Assembly: GCA_020152595.1 (NCBI GenBank)
Contig: JAIGNY010000074.1
Coordinates: forward strand, 130,535 to 194,534
Reading direction: 5' to 3'
Source of the DNA: Chiridota heheva
Lineage: Eukaryota; Echinodermata; Holothuroidea; Apodida; Chiridotidae
Length of the DNA stretch: 64,000 nt
A program made the position numbers and the translations under genes. Numbering within the stretch: position 1 is the first letter of the stretch; each line of letters begins with the position of its first letter. Below are positions 35,540 through 47,133 of the stretch, in pieces. The notes beneath the pieces were generated by a model. It was not told where the DNA came from. It made no database searches and worked only from the letters and a program-made list of their open reading frames with translations.

Positions 35540-37426
35540 TGTTTTGTTAATTCAATGTCTTTATGTGCTATGATGAATCAGATAATAATCTATCAATCTA
35601 TAGCACATAAATAAATGTGCTTTTTATTCCCAGGGTGAATGTAAATTAATAGTTCATTAGTGCTAATATTTTATAAGCAAAGCCGTTTGATCTGTTAAGT
35701 GTTACACATTAAGGCACCACAATTTATTGCTGTTATGGGATCATGTTAATTCCAAGGAGAAAGTTTTTCAACTTTATTAAATTGTTGGTGAGTGATCTTT
35801 GTAAGAACAAATAGTACGAAAATAGTGAAGAATAACTTGTCCTCTGGTGTCTCTCTCAACCTCCTCCTCCCCTTTGGTTTCCTCATTAAACCTTAGAATT
35901 GCCTTAATCATTTTGTGATATATGCTGCCTTCTTTAATGAATAAAAGTGCAATTAAAAATAATTAGTCTCAAACACCTTAGGAGTAATTTAATAGTGGGT
36001 TATAATCTCCAAAATTCCTCAATAGTAGACACTGAAATGTAACCCTGCAAATCAGATTAGTACATTTTCATCAATTGGCCTTTTATATTAATCAACATTT
36101 TTACTACACAAACTTCCAATTTGTAGTTTTTTTTATGAAATTGATTTTGATTGAACTTATTCTGATCAGTAAGATTATTTGACTTGTCACTTTGATCCTT
36201 CTGAAATTTATCTTTGAAAACTGGCAAAGATTTATTTGTGAACTATCCTGATTATTTTACCTGTCTGTACATAGTGTAAAGAAAATCATTCTAATATTTC
36301 GAGTCTTGCAAGATTGTTGTTATATCTGGGGCTTTTCTTATTTTGAAGAAATGTGATTGTCCCGAATCCTTCATACCTTGAAATTCCTCTTACTATCTTC
36401 TCTTAATCTTGAGTATGCATGCTGTATATTTAGATCTTTTGGATCACAAGTGCCCATCAGAACAATATTTAAGATTTATTATTTTTTATGAGAAATACAG
36501 TAGGATAATCACCAGTCTATTACTTGTAACAAAGAATTGAAACGTTTTAACACATTTTCTGATAAGTGCCTCAACAATTTCTTACAAATTTTCTGTTCCA
36601 TGCCTGTCTGTTGTAATTTCCGATTGGAATGTTTGGAAAAATTGAATGTGAAAGACATACAATTGAATGTGAAAGACATACTTCACAATATTGTATATGT
36701 GACAGAGACTTTCCTATGCTCGTATGGCCCTTATCATCATCATCATCATCATCAGTAGTTGAAGCTTCTGTCATTGATCCAGTGACATTAGTTCCACACT
36801 GATCTCTACCCTGCCTCATTACCTTACAAACCCATCTAAGGGCCAGCCTTGCGAGTCAGTGCCCATACTGCTCTCATATACTAGTAAGTGAGAAGATTTG
36901 GAGAAGGAAAAAAAACTGAACTTTTTTGTAGAATGTGCTTAGTTAAGTTCCAGATCTCTATTAAGCATAAATCAAGTTTTTTTAAAGTTTGAAATTAATG
37001 TGTGAGGTTCAGCGGTACATTATGGGTCACAATTAAGTCTTTACCTTACACAGGGTGTATTATGCAGTACTAAGAACCACAATAACTCCTGCTGAATTGT
37101 CTTACTCATTTTTCTCTTTTTAAGAATTGAGCTAAAACCATTAAGGAGAGTTTTTCCTACACGTACATGTAGATGGTTAGAATTTTATATTGGTACAGAA
37201 TAGTGTAGCGGAAGTAAGAGTTGATGATAGATTTGATTTATTACATTCCAAGTCGTTTCGGGACTCATGCTGTGATATATTACTTCACCATTGACAACTT
37301 AGAACACAGGGTTACCAACAATATATCAATCTTTGCTCTCTGTGCTTGGTTATTTCACCACTGCATGCTTTACATTCATGGTCACAGTTGTAAGGTGAAA
37401 AAGAAAATATTGACTTACAATCAAGA

Positions 37427-37559
37427 ACCATCAATCAATTATTCAACCATCAATCAATTATTTAACCATCAATCAATTATTCAACCATCAATTAATTATT
37501 CAACCATCAATCAATTATTCAACCATCAATTAATTATTCAACCATCAATCAATTATTTA
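37427..37559. repeat. 19-bp tandem repeat, seven copies
   Basis: Seven exact-length copies of ACCATCAATCAATTATTCA with T/C variation at two positions. Confidence 0.95.
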
Positions 37560-37842
37560 ATCAAATCACAATGAATAGGCATTAACTTCCGGTTCTGGTA
37601 AACATGTAACTTTTGGATCATCTCTCTGGAAAAAAACAAATATAGAATGGTAAAATTGTGTCAATTTTTGTTGTTTAATATTGGAATATTGCATCTTGTA
37701 AAAGTTTATATGGGTATAGTTGAAACTTTAAATTCTCATTAGATAAGGAGGGGGGAGCTTGTGTTTTCTACCTCAGGTGAAACTCATTGATTGGTGCTTG
37801 AGCTGTGACCAAATTTGATGTTATTGTCTCGAGTATCCTGAC

Positions 37843-38393
37843 TAGTGCTGTCATGACATATTGATTATTGCCATATCGCGATATCTCTTTTCCCATGACA
37901 TGAAATATGCCTCTCACGACATAACGCGATACCAAAAACTAATACTTAACTAAGAAAATTTTGAGCAACTAGGCTAGGCTACTTCGTACGTTACAATTTT
38001 AACGTTACAGTACTTAATCTAAAAGTCAAGTTTAGGCCATTAAAAACAAGCAAAATAATCTCGAAACATAAAAACAAATAATTAAAAATCGTACTCCATC
38101 ACCACACACTGGCACGCGCCGATGTACGTTGGCAAAGAGAACGAAAAATTGGTCTGAATTACCAAACACGTGCATGATGAACGTAATAGTCACGCGATCT
38201 GCTAGATCTGCAAATAATTTTTTGTATTCATCATATGGAGTAAATTGTAACTTCATGATCATATAATGTTAGTGATATTAACAATTTGTGTCTTGAGTCA
38301 GTTTTCTTGAAAAGTATTGTGATACTACGATATATTGCGATATTTTTCTCCACAATAATTGACACGTAATAGAGCCATGTCATGACAGCACTA
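37843..38393. mobile_element. hAT-type MITE, copy 2, with perfect 8-bp target duplication
   Basis: It starts TAGTGCTGTCATGACAT and ends ATGACAGCACTA. Both flanks are ATCCTGAC (37835-37842 and 38394-38401). Its interior is homologous to the element at 9894-10500. An 8-bp target duplication is diagnostic of hAT among common superfamilies with this TIR type. There is no transposase. Confidence 0.92.
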
Positions 38394-40639
38394 ATCCTGA
38401 CTGGGCATGACTTACTTTTTGAGAAGGGAGGAATTCGTCGGAGGATCATATCATACGATGCATTACAAAAACTTTCAGCATGAGCTGACCTATTATCTAT
38501 ACCTATATACTATCTTTTGATTTCTCTACATTAGGGAATTGTTAAATGTCATATTTTACCAAACTCTGTTTGGATTTTTTTTTTTTTTTTAGATTTCATT
38601 TTAAATTCTGTGCATATGTAATTTTTATGCTGTTTAGACTTTTTTCATTATTTGTAAAAAGTTTTTGTCTGTGATAACAATATTTAGCCATGGATATGAT
38701 ATGAAAATAATGTATTCAGTGTTCAAATTATCACATATTATCCTGAATTTTCAATCCAGATAAAGAAAACAATGTAAATTGCTAATTAATTGTAGAACTG
38801 ATTGGAATTCACCACTTGACGTCTCGGAACATAACATCATGGAAGATCTGCTTTCCATTAGGTGCTTAAAATCTTTTTTTAAAGTTATGATGACCAGTAC
38901 AGGAGGCTAGCAATCATTCATTTCATTTGATAAAGAGTTCTGTTCTTTCAGATGAATATTAAAAACAGCTTTGTTTAGAAAGTTGCTAAGAATTGTTTTG
39001 TTTTTCATGATTGTACAGTTTTAGGAAAAAAATTCAAGTTGATTGTCAATTACATGAGTTTAGTTCAGCCTATCTGAAATATCCCTTTAAATCTTCTTGT
39101 TTCACTATCATGAGTAGTGAAAGTTTAAAACAAGAAGTTTTGTAAGTTTGAGGTAGTACATATAAAACAATAATTTATAATATGTTTCATTTAAAGTCTA
39201 GGGTATTGAGAAGCTTCCATGTACTTGGAACGGAAATTGTTAAAATAGAAACACTAAGAAGCATGTTATTTTTGTGATTTTTACTGCAAGTACTGAATCC
39301 ATCTAGAAAGATGGAAGTCTAGGCACAAATGGTAAACTTGGTCTGATTTTGAATGTTTTATGAGTTTTGGAAAAAGCCATTGCGAAAACAAACTCAATAA
39401 ACTTTTCTGCCATTTTCTGTTCAGGTTTTATGTGCTTTGTTGTGCAATATTCCAAAATACCTTCAAATCAAGTGCCATGTCTCGAACATGTCCTTGTCGA
39501 TTGAATTTGTGAAAGTTTTGTCCCAGTGTTCTATTTTTAGCACATTGTTTCATCTTGAGATTGCAGCATTGACCTCCTTACCAATGGGTCAAGTAAAAAC
39601 CTGAACATTGTAAACTTAAGCAAATATCCATTTGGGCTAGATATGTGTTGCTCTTTGTAGAATTCTGGTTCCATCTGTTCCAATAAGGTTCCAAATTGCC
39701 AGTGTTTTTTTACTATTAATGACAGCTATTTCATGGTGCATTGAAAGTTTGTTAAATTATAAGTTTAAGGTTTCGAAGCAATATGATTACGAAAATGTAC
39801 AACATATAAATCTGTTGTAAGAATAATTTGGTTTTTATATTGCACAACCAATTGTGAATCAAATATCAATTTGTCTTTGGAAGTGATATCCTGTTTGTAA
39901 TGACCTGGAAATATTATATTCAGTACTAGTTGCTCTTTAATTTGCTAATGATATTCTCTCTGGGGTCAGAGTAATAATTGAAGACTAAAACTGCTTCCCT
40001 TCATTGGTTAGACCACACAACCAATAGTTCGTAATTTAAGGCCTTGAGTTGAATATCAGTATTGTTTGATTATGCATTTTTCCATTTTCAATACAATTCT
40101 TCTCATCTTGTTGAACTAGCAATTCAGTATGGAGTACTCAACTGAAGAAGCGTGTGTTGTTTCTTTCAAATTCATGTGGGATTAAACACAGAAATCTTTT
40201 CTCGCACTCTGTTACTGTCATTGATTATCGTATGTTCACCCGTCAAATACATGCAAACACAAAAGTCAATGGAAAGACATGCACAAATTTAAGGGGATTA
40301 TTACCTCAATTAGCAGCATCGATGACGTTTAGTACCATTAAAATCATGCCTTATGCTTACAATGCGGACCCAAAATATAAGCAGCTGAGAGAGAAACTAT
40401 GTATAAAGGTCACTTTATACTTTGTTGTTTTGCTTGAATAATCTAACAAGCCGAAGGTAGAAAGCAGGTGGTTTTTCATACACCTCTAATTATATTGTAT
40501 GTTGGGTTTGCCTGACAAATGTACATGTAATGGTTATTGCCTACAAGAGAAGTATTCAATTGATTTTAGGAACCTATGAGTGGTACCATCCCTGTTGGGT
40601 TGAGTATTGCTTTAATGCAATTCATAATAAAGGGTTTCA

Positions 40640-40786
40640 AGACAAGTTTTAAGTTTTTTTTGGTAGGGGGAGGGGGAGGGGGAGTCAGAACAGTTTTTGG
40701 TATTCTCAGTGTATCGAAGGGGCGAGGGAGGGGGAGAGTCAGAGTCAGAACAGTTTTTGGTATTCTCAGTGTATCAGAATAAGCCA
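40640..40786. repeat. G-rich tract with a 2-copy tandem repeat
   Basis: GTCAGAACAGTTTTTGGTAT and the following TCTCAGTGTATC occur twice, separated by a G/A-rich stretch. A GGGGGAGGGGGAGGGGGAG run precedes the first copy and could form a G-quadruplex. Confidence 0.75.
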
Positions 40787-40919
40787 GCTCATGGTTATGA
40801 ACCCGCCTGCCCCGAACTAGTTTTGGGATTAGGTCAAATGGTATTAACAATCAATGCGGTACGGTCCGACCATATGTAAACCAGAGCTTTCTCTGTGTTC
40901 TACCACAGAATGGGTTTGT

Positions 40920-41285
40920 GATATGCCATGTGGGACATAGATATGGATGCCATGTGGGACATAGGAATGGATGTCTATGTGGGACACAGGGAGGCGTGTC
41001 GGGTAGTACATAGGGTGGGATGGCATATGGAACATCTGAGTGGGATGCCATTTGGTACATCTTTAGGATGAGATGCCATGTGGGACATAGAGATGGATGC
41101 CATGTGGGACATAGAGATGGATGCCATGTGGGACATAAAGATGGATGCCATGTGGAACAGGAGGGTGGTACATGGAAATTGATGCCATGTGGGACTAAGG
41201 GAGGGATTTCATGTGGGCATATGGAGGAATGACATGTGGCACATGGGTAGGGATGCCATGTGGGATATAGGGTGGGGTGGATAGT
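40920..41285. repeat. ~24-bp minisatellite, forward block
   Basis: Imperfect units of GATGCCATGTGGGACATAGA, about 15 copies, with variants. A block of the same unit lies in the opposite orientation at 41385-41795, and a few forward units are at 45270-45335. Confidence 0.88.
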
Positions 41286-41384
41286 GGGATTTTTAAATTT
41301 GGACTTGTGATAATGTATGTCAATTTGAATCAGTATGCAAGTCATAACGGTATTTATTGTTCTAGTTTATTGTTATATACATGT

Positions 41385-41795
41385 GGCATCCCACCCTATG
41401 TCCCACATGGCATCCCTCCTTATGTCACACATAGTGTCCCTCCCTATGTTCCAAATGCCACTCCTTCCTGTGTCTTACATGGCATTCGTTCCTCCTAGAT
41501 GCTCCTTATGGCATCCATTTCTATGTCCCACATGGTATTTCACCCTTTGTTACACATGGCGTCCCTCCCTATGTGCCACATGGCATCCCTCCCTATGACC
41601 CACATGGCATCCCTCCCTATGATCTACATGGCATATCCTACATGGCGCACATCCTTATGTCTCAAATGTCATCACCACCCTATGCCCATATCTATGTCCC
41701 ACATAGGATTCCTCCCTTGTGCATGTACCACATGGCATCCCAGCCTACTTGTACCACACGGCATCCCACCCAGTTGTCCCACATGGTATCCCATA
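41385..41795. repeat. ~24-bp minisatellite, inverted block
   Basis: Units of CCCACATGGCATCCCTCCCT, the reverse complement of the 40920-41285 block. About 100 bp of unrelated sequence separates the blocks, so together they form a long imperfect hairpin. Confidence 0.88.
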
Positions 41796-43097
41796 TGATG
41801 TCCCTAATTAAAGGAACATTCATTTTAAAAGCACAAATACATACATGTAAGGCACCGAATCCACTCAAATATTCAACAACAAAAAAACATCGGAAAGTAA
41901 CAGTGTTATTCAATGCGTATCAGTGATGCTTATGGCAATACGTTCTCAATTGACCTCTTGACCTGCATTGCACAATACATGTTATTGTTACCGTGAACTG
42001 GCTTATGAGACTGATTGGTTTATTATTCATATTGAATATAACAGCTGTTACTTCTTTAACATGAAGTTGTATAAAGATATTTAATGGTCTTGAACCATTT
42101 AGTAGCAAGTTACAAGATTCACATATAAATCTTCAGGATTTGGATTTAAATAATTTTTTCTTTACATAAACATGATATGCATATGTCAGTCCTTGATTAT
42201 TATTACCGTTCTGTGAATTGTTGACTGCCTTCAGATTATGGAAACTTGTTTGAAATATCAATATATTATATTTGTATACAATTTTCTTTGAAATTATAGC
42301 ATTGATTAATCAAAAGAGATACAATGCAGAAGGTGTGGAGAAAAGGGAGGGGGGGGGGGACACACTTGTCAATTTCTTCAACTTTTAAATTAAATGTGAA
42401 CAATTTGAAAGAGAGCCTGTAATGTATTGCATGGAATGTGTTCAGTTTGGTCAATGTGATATTGTCCAGCTTGTATTAAAATCAATTGATACACATTCCA
42501 CAGCATAACTCTGTATGGCTGTGTTACTAAGTGGCACTTCCCTGGTCACAGTTAAAAGTGAATCTTGTCGCTTTTGGAAGCATATTTTGATGAGCAGGGT
42601 CTGATGAGCGGGTTTCAATGAACAAGTTGTGAGGAGAGTTTGTCCATTGAGGGGTTAGTTTGAAGTGTTACTGTCTGGGGCCATAAACACTTTCTATATT
42701 TAAATATATGGTTCATGATAAGCAAAAGTAAGGGAAAGAATTGTTGTATTATGTAGTTTTAACTAGTACTACTACTTGGATATGTACAAACCAACTGATA
42801 AAAAAAGCAAAAGGGTGGCATTTAAAAAATTTCTTCAGCAGAATTTACTATTGCAGCATGGAAATTTGATTCTTGTAAGCATTGCATTTTGACCCTTGCC
42901 ATGAATAATGTTTCAAATGGTACTAAATTTTAGTTCCTTAAACACGTAACAAATGCTGCTATCATCATGGGCCTTAATATTTTTGTTGAGAGTATTTTAC
43001 TTCTGAAGTTTGGTATCTTTCTTTTTGGGAGTACTTGATATTTCTTTCTTTGTTTTGATATTTGATGTTTGTAAATATCTTTTATAAATACATTCTA

Positions 43098-43122
43098 AAA
43101 TATATATATATATATATATATA
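43098..43122. repeat. (AT)n microsatellite
   Basis: About a dozen AT dinucleotides within a generally A+T-rich region. Confidence 0.9.
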
Positions 43123-43799
43123 TTATGTACATGGCTTCAGCAGATATTTTATATTTAAATACAGGCATTTTCAAATAGAAAAAAATGTTTTTGTTTATTT
43201 TAGTTTCTTTCAATTTTGATTGTTATTGAACCAAATAGGATAATATTGCATTGACATTGAAAAAATAAATTCATCTCTTTAAGATGTAAAGAAAAGGGTA
43301 TTTTATTTGAGAGGTAGATGGTAGAGCTTTTAAATTTTCTGTATTAAGGCTGTACAATAACTATAATGCTACGGGAAAATGTGAATTTTCTGCTAAGTCT
43401 ACAACACGCGTGATACTCAACCTGGCACACCCATCTGTCTGCTACATGAAAATTGATACATGATCTACTCAAATGTGATAGTGAGACACTAGGAATCCAA
43501 ATTTTCCTGCATAAAGTTAATTTCAGACGTTTTTGCAGTGTGAATTATCAAAATCTTGTCTTCTATACTACTTTTCCCTAACAGAATGAACAAGGGACAG
43601 CTGTAAGCATTGGCTAAATTTTGTGCAAATCTTGAAAAATGGATACAAAAACTTGCTTAAACATTTCAGAGCAGTCCTAATGTTATGGGCTGATGCTTTA
43701 TGAAACTAATATACAGATTGTTAGTGTCATCAGGTGAATAGCTCCTCTGATTTTTGTAATCATTTTGCCACAATAGTTTGAAGGAGTGCTACTGTAGCA

Positions 43800-44700
43800 C
43801 TCACTCCAGTAACATGGCATCTACGACATCAACTGTGCAAGCACATGCCTCCATTCTTTTTGTTTTTGTGCAATCGATTGCATTCCTTCTTTTCAATTCC
43901 CACCACCTCAGCATCACACATTACGACATCCATCCAACAGTTCCTGCATCTTCCCTTCTTTCGCTTCCCTTCCCACACTCTGGTTTTCTTTCCAGTGGAT
44001 TTCTGGGGAGTCCAGCCTTGTCCATATGGACAACATGCCCATATCATCTCAGACGTGACTTCAGGATAAGAGATGCTGGAGGTTGACCAGTTCTGTCTCT
44101 AATTTCTGTGTCTGATGTGTTGGAACCGCTTGATTTTGAGTATTCGGCGATGACATTGGGAGTCAAGGGTGTGAAATTGATTTTCCTTAGGGTAGTAACC
44201 AAAATCTCAACTGCACAGAGGAGTGTGGAGATGACAACAGCATTGTACATTTGTAATTTAGTCTTGAGGATGATTTTACTACTCCAGACCTTGGACAATT
44301 GGGCAAAGGCAGATGACGCTCTGCCAATCCTTACCTTGAGCTCATTGACTAGCCTTCCATTCGAAATGACAGTGGACCCAAGTGCCTGAAAATTGTCTAA
44401 TACCTTCAGTGGTACATCGTCCAGGTGGGCTGTGCCTGCAGTGTCTCCAATGTCCTTTCCAATAGATTTGGGTGCCGAGACATACAGCCCAACCTCACCA
44501 CCAGCTCTTTGAACTGACTTGAACTGACATAAAAGTAGGTCCCCTCTGGCATCGCTTCTTTCAAGTAGTGTAATGTCATCAGCATAATCCAGGTCTGGTA
44601 GGTAGAGGCTAAGGTCTCAGGCTGCTGCTGTAAGAATTTCATAAAAATCAACATTTTCAAAAATGGAGAATCTGAGCGGAGTTTAAAGCACAAAGTTGAT
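43800..44700 (-). mobile_element. Decayed non-LTR retrotransposon reverse transcriptase
   Basis: Reading the minus strand from about 44640 down, the frame gives LYLPDLDYADDITLLERSD, the catalytic YADD box of reverse transcriptases, then LGSTVISNGRLVNELKVRIG, and next LSKVWSSKIILKTKLQMYNA and VISTLLCAVEILVTTLRKI. These are conserved blocks after the palm domain in LINE-type enzymes. The reading frame must shift several times (near 44044, 44300 and 44410) and contains stops, so the copy is dead. No endonuclease or 5' part is seen. Confidence 0.85.
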
Positions 44701-45269
44701 ATAATTACATCAATATCTTGGGCATGCCATCAACTTTTATTAATTATGCAACAATATTGAAACTGATTAACATGGCTCACAAAGAAAACATTTTAAAATG
44801 AAATTTAAGAACTTCCACTCTCAAATTAATGCTCTTGTCGTATGGACATAATATTGCTACAGTTAGCTACCAGCATTTAAAGTGGAGGATATGTAGGTGT
44901 GTGGAAGTTTGGTCGGTGAGCGGGGAATGTATAGGTTAATGGAGGATGGATAGGTGAATGTAGGATGGATAGGTGAGTGCAGTGCCAGAATTTTGGTCAT
45001 ATGGGAAGGGGGGGGGGGAGGGGCAAATTTATCTCATGATGGGGTAAAAGCCTATAAATCCATCAAAATATGTCACTTTACAAATTTTCTGGGGGGGCAA
45101 AGCGATCTCGTGAGGGAAATTTTTACCCTCATAAAGCTGCCACTGGTGAGTGGAGGGTAGAAAGGCTCGTAAGTGCATGTGTAGAGGACAGGTAAAGAGT
45201 CACAGGTAAGTGTCATGACTGAATTAAAGGATAAATAGGTGACCAGGAAAGTGTAAAGTGGGACAGAGC

Positions 45270-45335
45270 AGGATGGTATGTGGGACATTGTAGGATAGCA
45301 TGTGGGACATGTTTGAATGGCATGTGGGACAGTGG
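45270..45335. repeat. Short forward block of the 24-bp minisatellite
   Basis: Three units of the ATGGCATGTGGGACA type, as in 40920-41285. Confidence 0.7.
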
Positions 45336-46639
45336 GAATTTTTGTAGAACTTAAATTGCAGCTGCTTAAAATCTTTGGCATAATTTTTGTCTACATGCAG
45401 AGGGGGATACTTGCCCCCTCTTCCCTCCACCCCTGCATCCCCCTTCCCCCAATTTGTAACAAATTGGTCTGGCTTCATGTCCTCACTGCCTGTTGGGGGA
45501 AAAACTGGAGGCAAGGGTTTCATACCTTCATGATCTTTTACTGTCCTAATTGAATTAAGCCACTTTTCTGCTTTGAAATTAAATCATATTATTTTGCCCC
45601 TCTTGCAGGAAAATTATTTGCCACTGCAAAATTCTGAAACCAAATGTCTCAGAATATTAAAAGATGAGAACGCAAGGACTGGCATTTCCTTTCTGTGGTT
45701 AAATGAGTTTTTTGGCCTTAATATAGGTGGAACACTCCTGTACAAAATTAACAGTAGACAAATTTAAGTACTAACAAACTACCATTTTTAAAGCAAAATA
45801 ATGGAAAGAAGTGGAACATTTAAATATCCTCTGGATTTAAAGGCCATATATTACTTAATAAAAGAGTTAGTGGGCACCCAGGATCACCTTGAAATCTCTT
45901 TGTGTTTTTTGTCTTCCATCTGTGCTATCTTTTCTAAATGCTGAATAATTGTTTATGTTATAATGATAACAGATAAATTTTAATTCAATTCTGATCCAAT
46001 AAGTTTGAAAGTTGCTGGCTTTAACACTTGCAATGAAATTCATGGGCAAATGACATTTTAATATTGATAAACATCGGTATGCCCCATGGGATCAATAATA
46101 TTTTTAATATAGAACTGTACTGCACTGCTCATCTAAGATTCCATTGTCTGTAAAATAAACAATTTTCTGAAATTACTTTGGATTTTTCCATCTTTAGAAT
46201 TGGGACAAAGATACACTCAATGTGCTTGACAATAATTATTTTGGGAAAAGCATAAGCGATGAAGTGGGGATAATAGCCAGAAATGAAAGTTTAACCCCCT
46301 CCTCACCAGAAAAAATATTTTCCATGCCTATGTGGATTTGATTATATCAGGCAGAGGCGTAGCCAGCATTAAAAAAATGTTTGTGTCGAGAAGACTCCAC
46401 TCCCAAGACAAAAGTGCTAAAATTTACCCCACTTTTGAGGGCAATATTGTATTTTTTTTTGAGCAAAAATGATAATAAAAGCAAAGATTATCCTAATTTT
46501 GAACATTTCCTCAAAAAGGTGGGGGAGGGGTCCCTTTCTTTGGGCCACCACTTTTTCACACATTTTTTCTGCAGAAACAAAAGTAATATTTCTGAGTTTC
46601 ATATCAACTAGCAGTACCAAATCCTCATGCAAAAATCAC

Positions 46640-46962
46640 CCTTAACTCTAGCACCGTGCGCAATGTTGTTGTGTTGTACGCGATGTGCGCGTAACATGCG
46701 CGTAAATTTTAAGTCATTATTCCCTGAAGTTGGTGAATTGTTCAGATGAGCGTTGCCTTTGCCTTGTTACGTCACAAACAACAAACGCATCGTGAATATT
46801 TCTGTATTTGGTAAGCAACACAAGATCATAAATTTTCAGATATTTGAAGGTGCAACTTGAGATTTCCTATTTAGCTCTTTCAAAGTGTTTATCGATATTA
46901 TAATTCATCGTTTCTTAAGAAAATTTCTTGAGGAGAAACAACGTTGACGAAGTTTTATTGCA
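46640..46962 (+). promoter_or_regulatory. Probable promoter and 5' UTR of gene 2
   Basis: The region upstream of the gene 2 ATG has locally raised CpG content (TACGCGATGTGCGCG type) against an A+T-rich background. It contains TTACGTCA at 46767-46774, a CRE/ATF-like site. No TATA box stands out. Function is inferred from position and composition only. Confidence 0.35.
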
Positions 46963-47133
46963 ATGATTCCAAAGGTGTTTGTGTACCTTTTGCTGGGATT
47001 CATTTTCGCGGCAAGTTCTGGTGTTTGTGACCAAGCGCTGGACGATCTGCTTCCTGCAGATTTCGAAGAACCGATCTTATCCCCGACTGCTTGCCTTAAT
47101 AGGACGGGAATCCACATTGTTGCAGATTTTGAG
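46963..47133 (+). CDS. Gene 2 exon 1: signal peptide and N-terminus
   Basis: The ATG is followed by a typical signal peptide (K, then VFVYLLLGFIFAASS, cleavage likely near SSG-VC). It continues to LSPTACLNRTGIHIVADFE. The frame joins exon 2 only if the exon ends at GAG (47133), which makes the donor GCACGT, a GC-AG intron. The nearby GT at 47138 would shift the frame and give an immediate stop in exon 2. Confidence 0.8.

Larger units (their letters stand above)
35546..46640. other. Intergenic region between genes 1 and 2
   Basis: About 11 kb without a recognised host gene. It contains a 19-bp tandem repeat, a hAT-like MITE, a duplicated G-rich segment, opposed minisatellites, an (AT)n run and a retrotransposon RT remnant, all listed separately. 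I see nothing supportable in 35546-37200, 38402-40560 or 41800-43780 beyond A+T-rich sequence and simple repeats such as (CAT)n near 36731. Confidence 0.6.

Noticed and set aside
40851-41926. Cys/His/Trp-containing repeat frames that look like a repetitive protein
   Set aside because: They are translations of the opposed 24-bp minisatellites.
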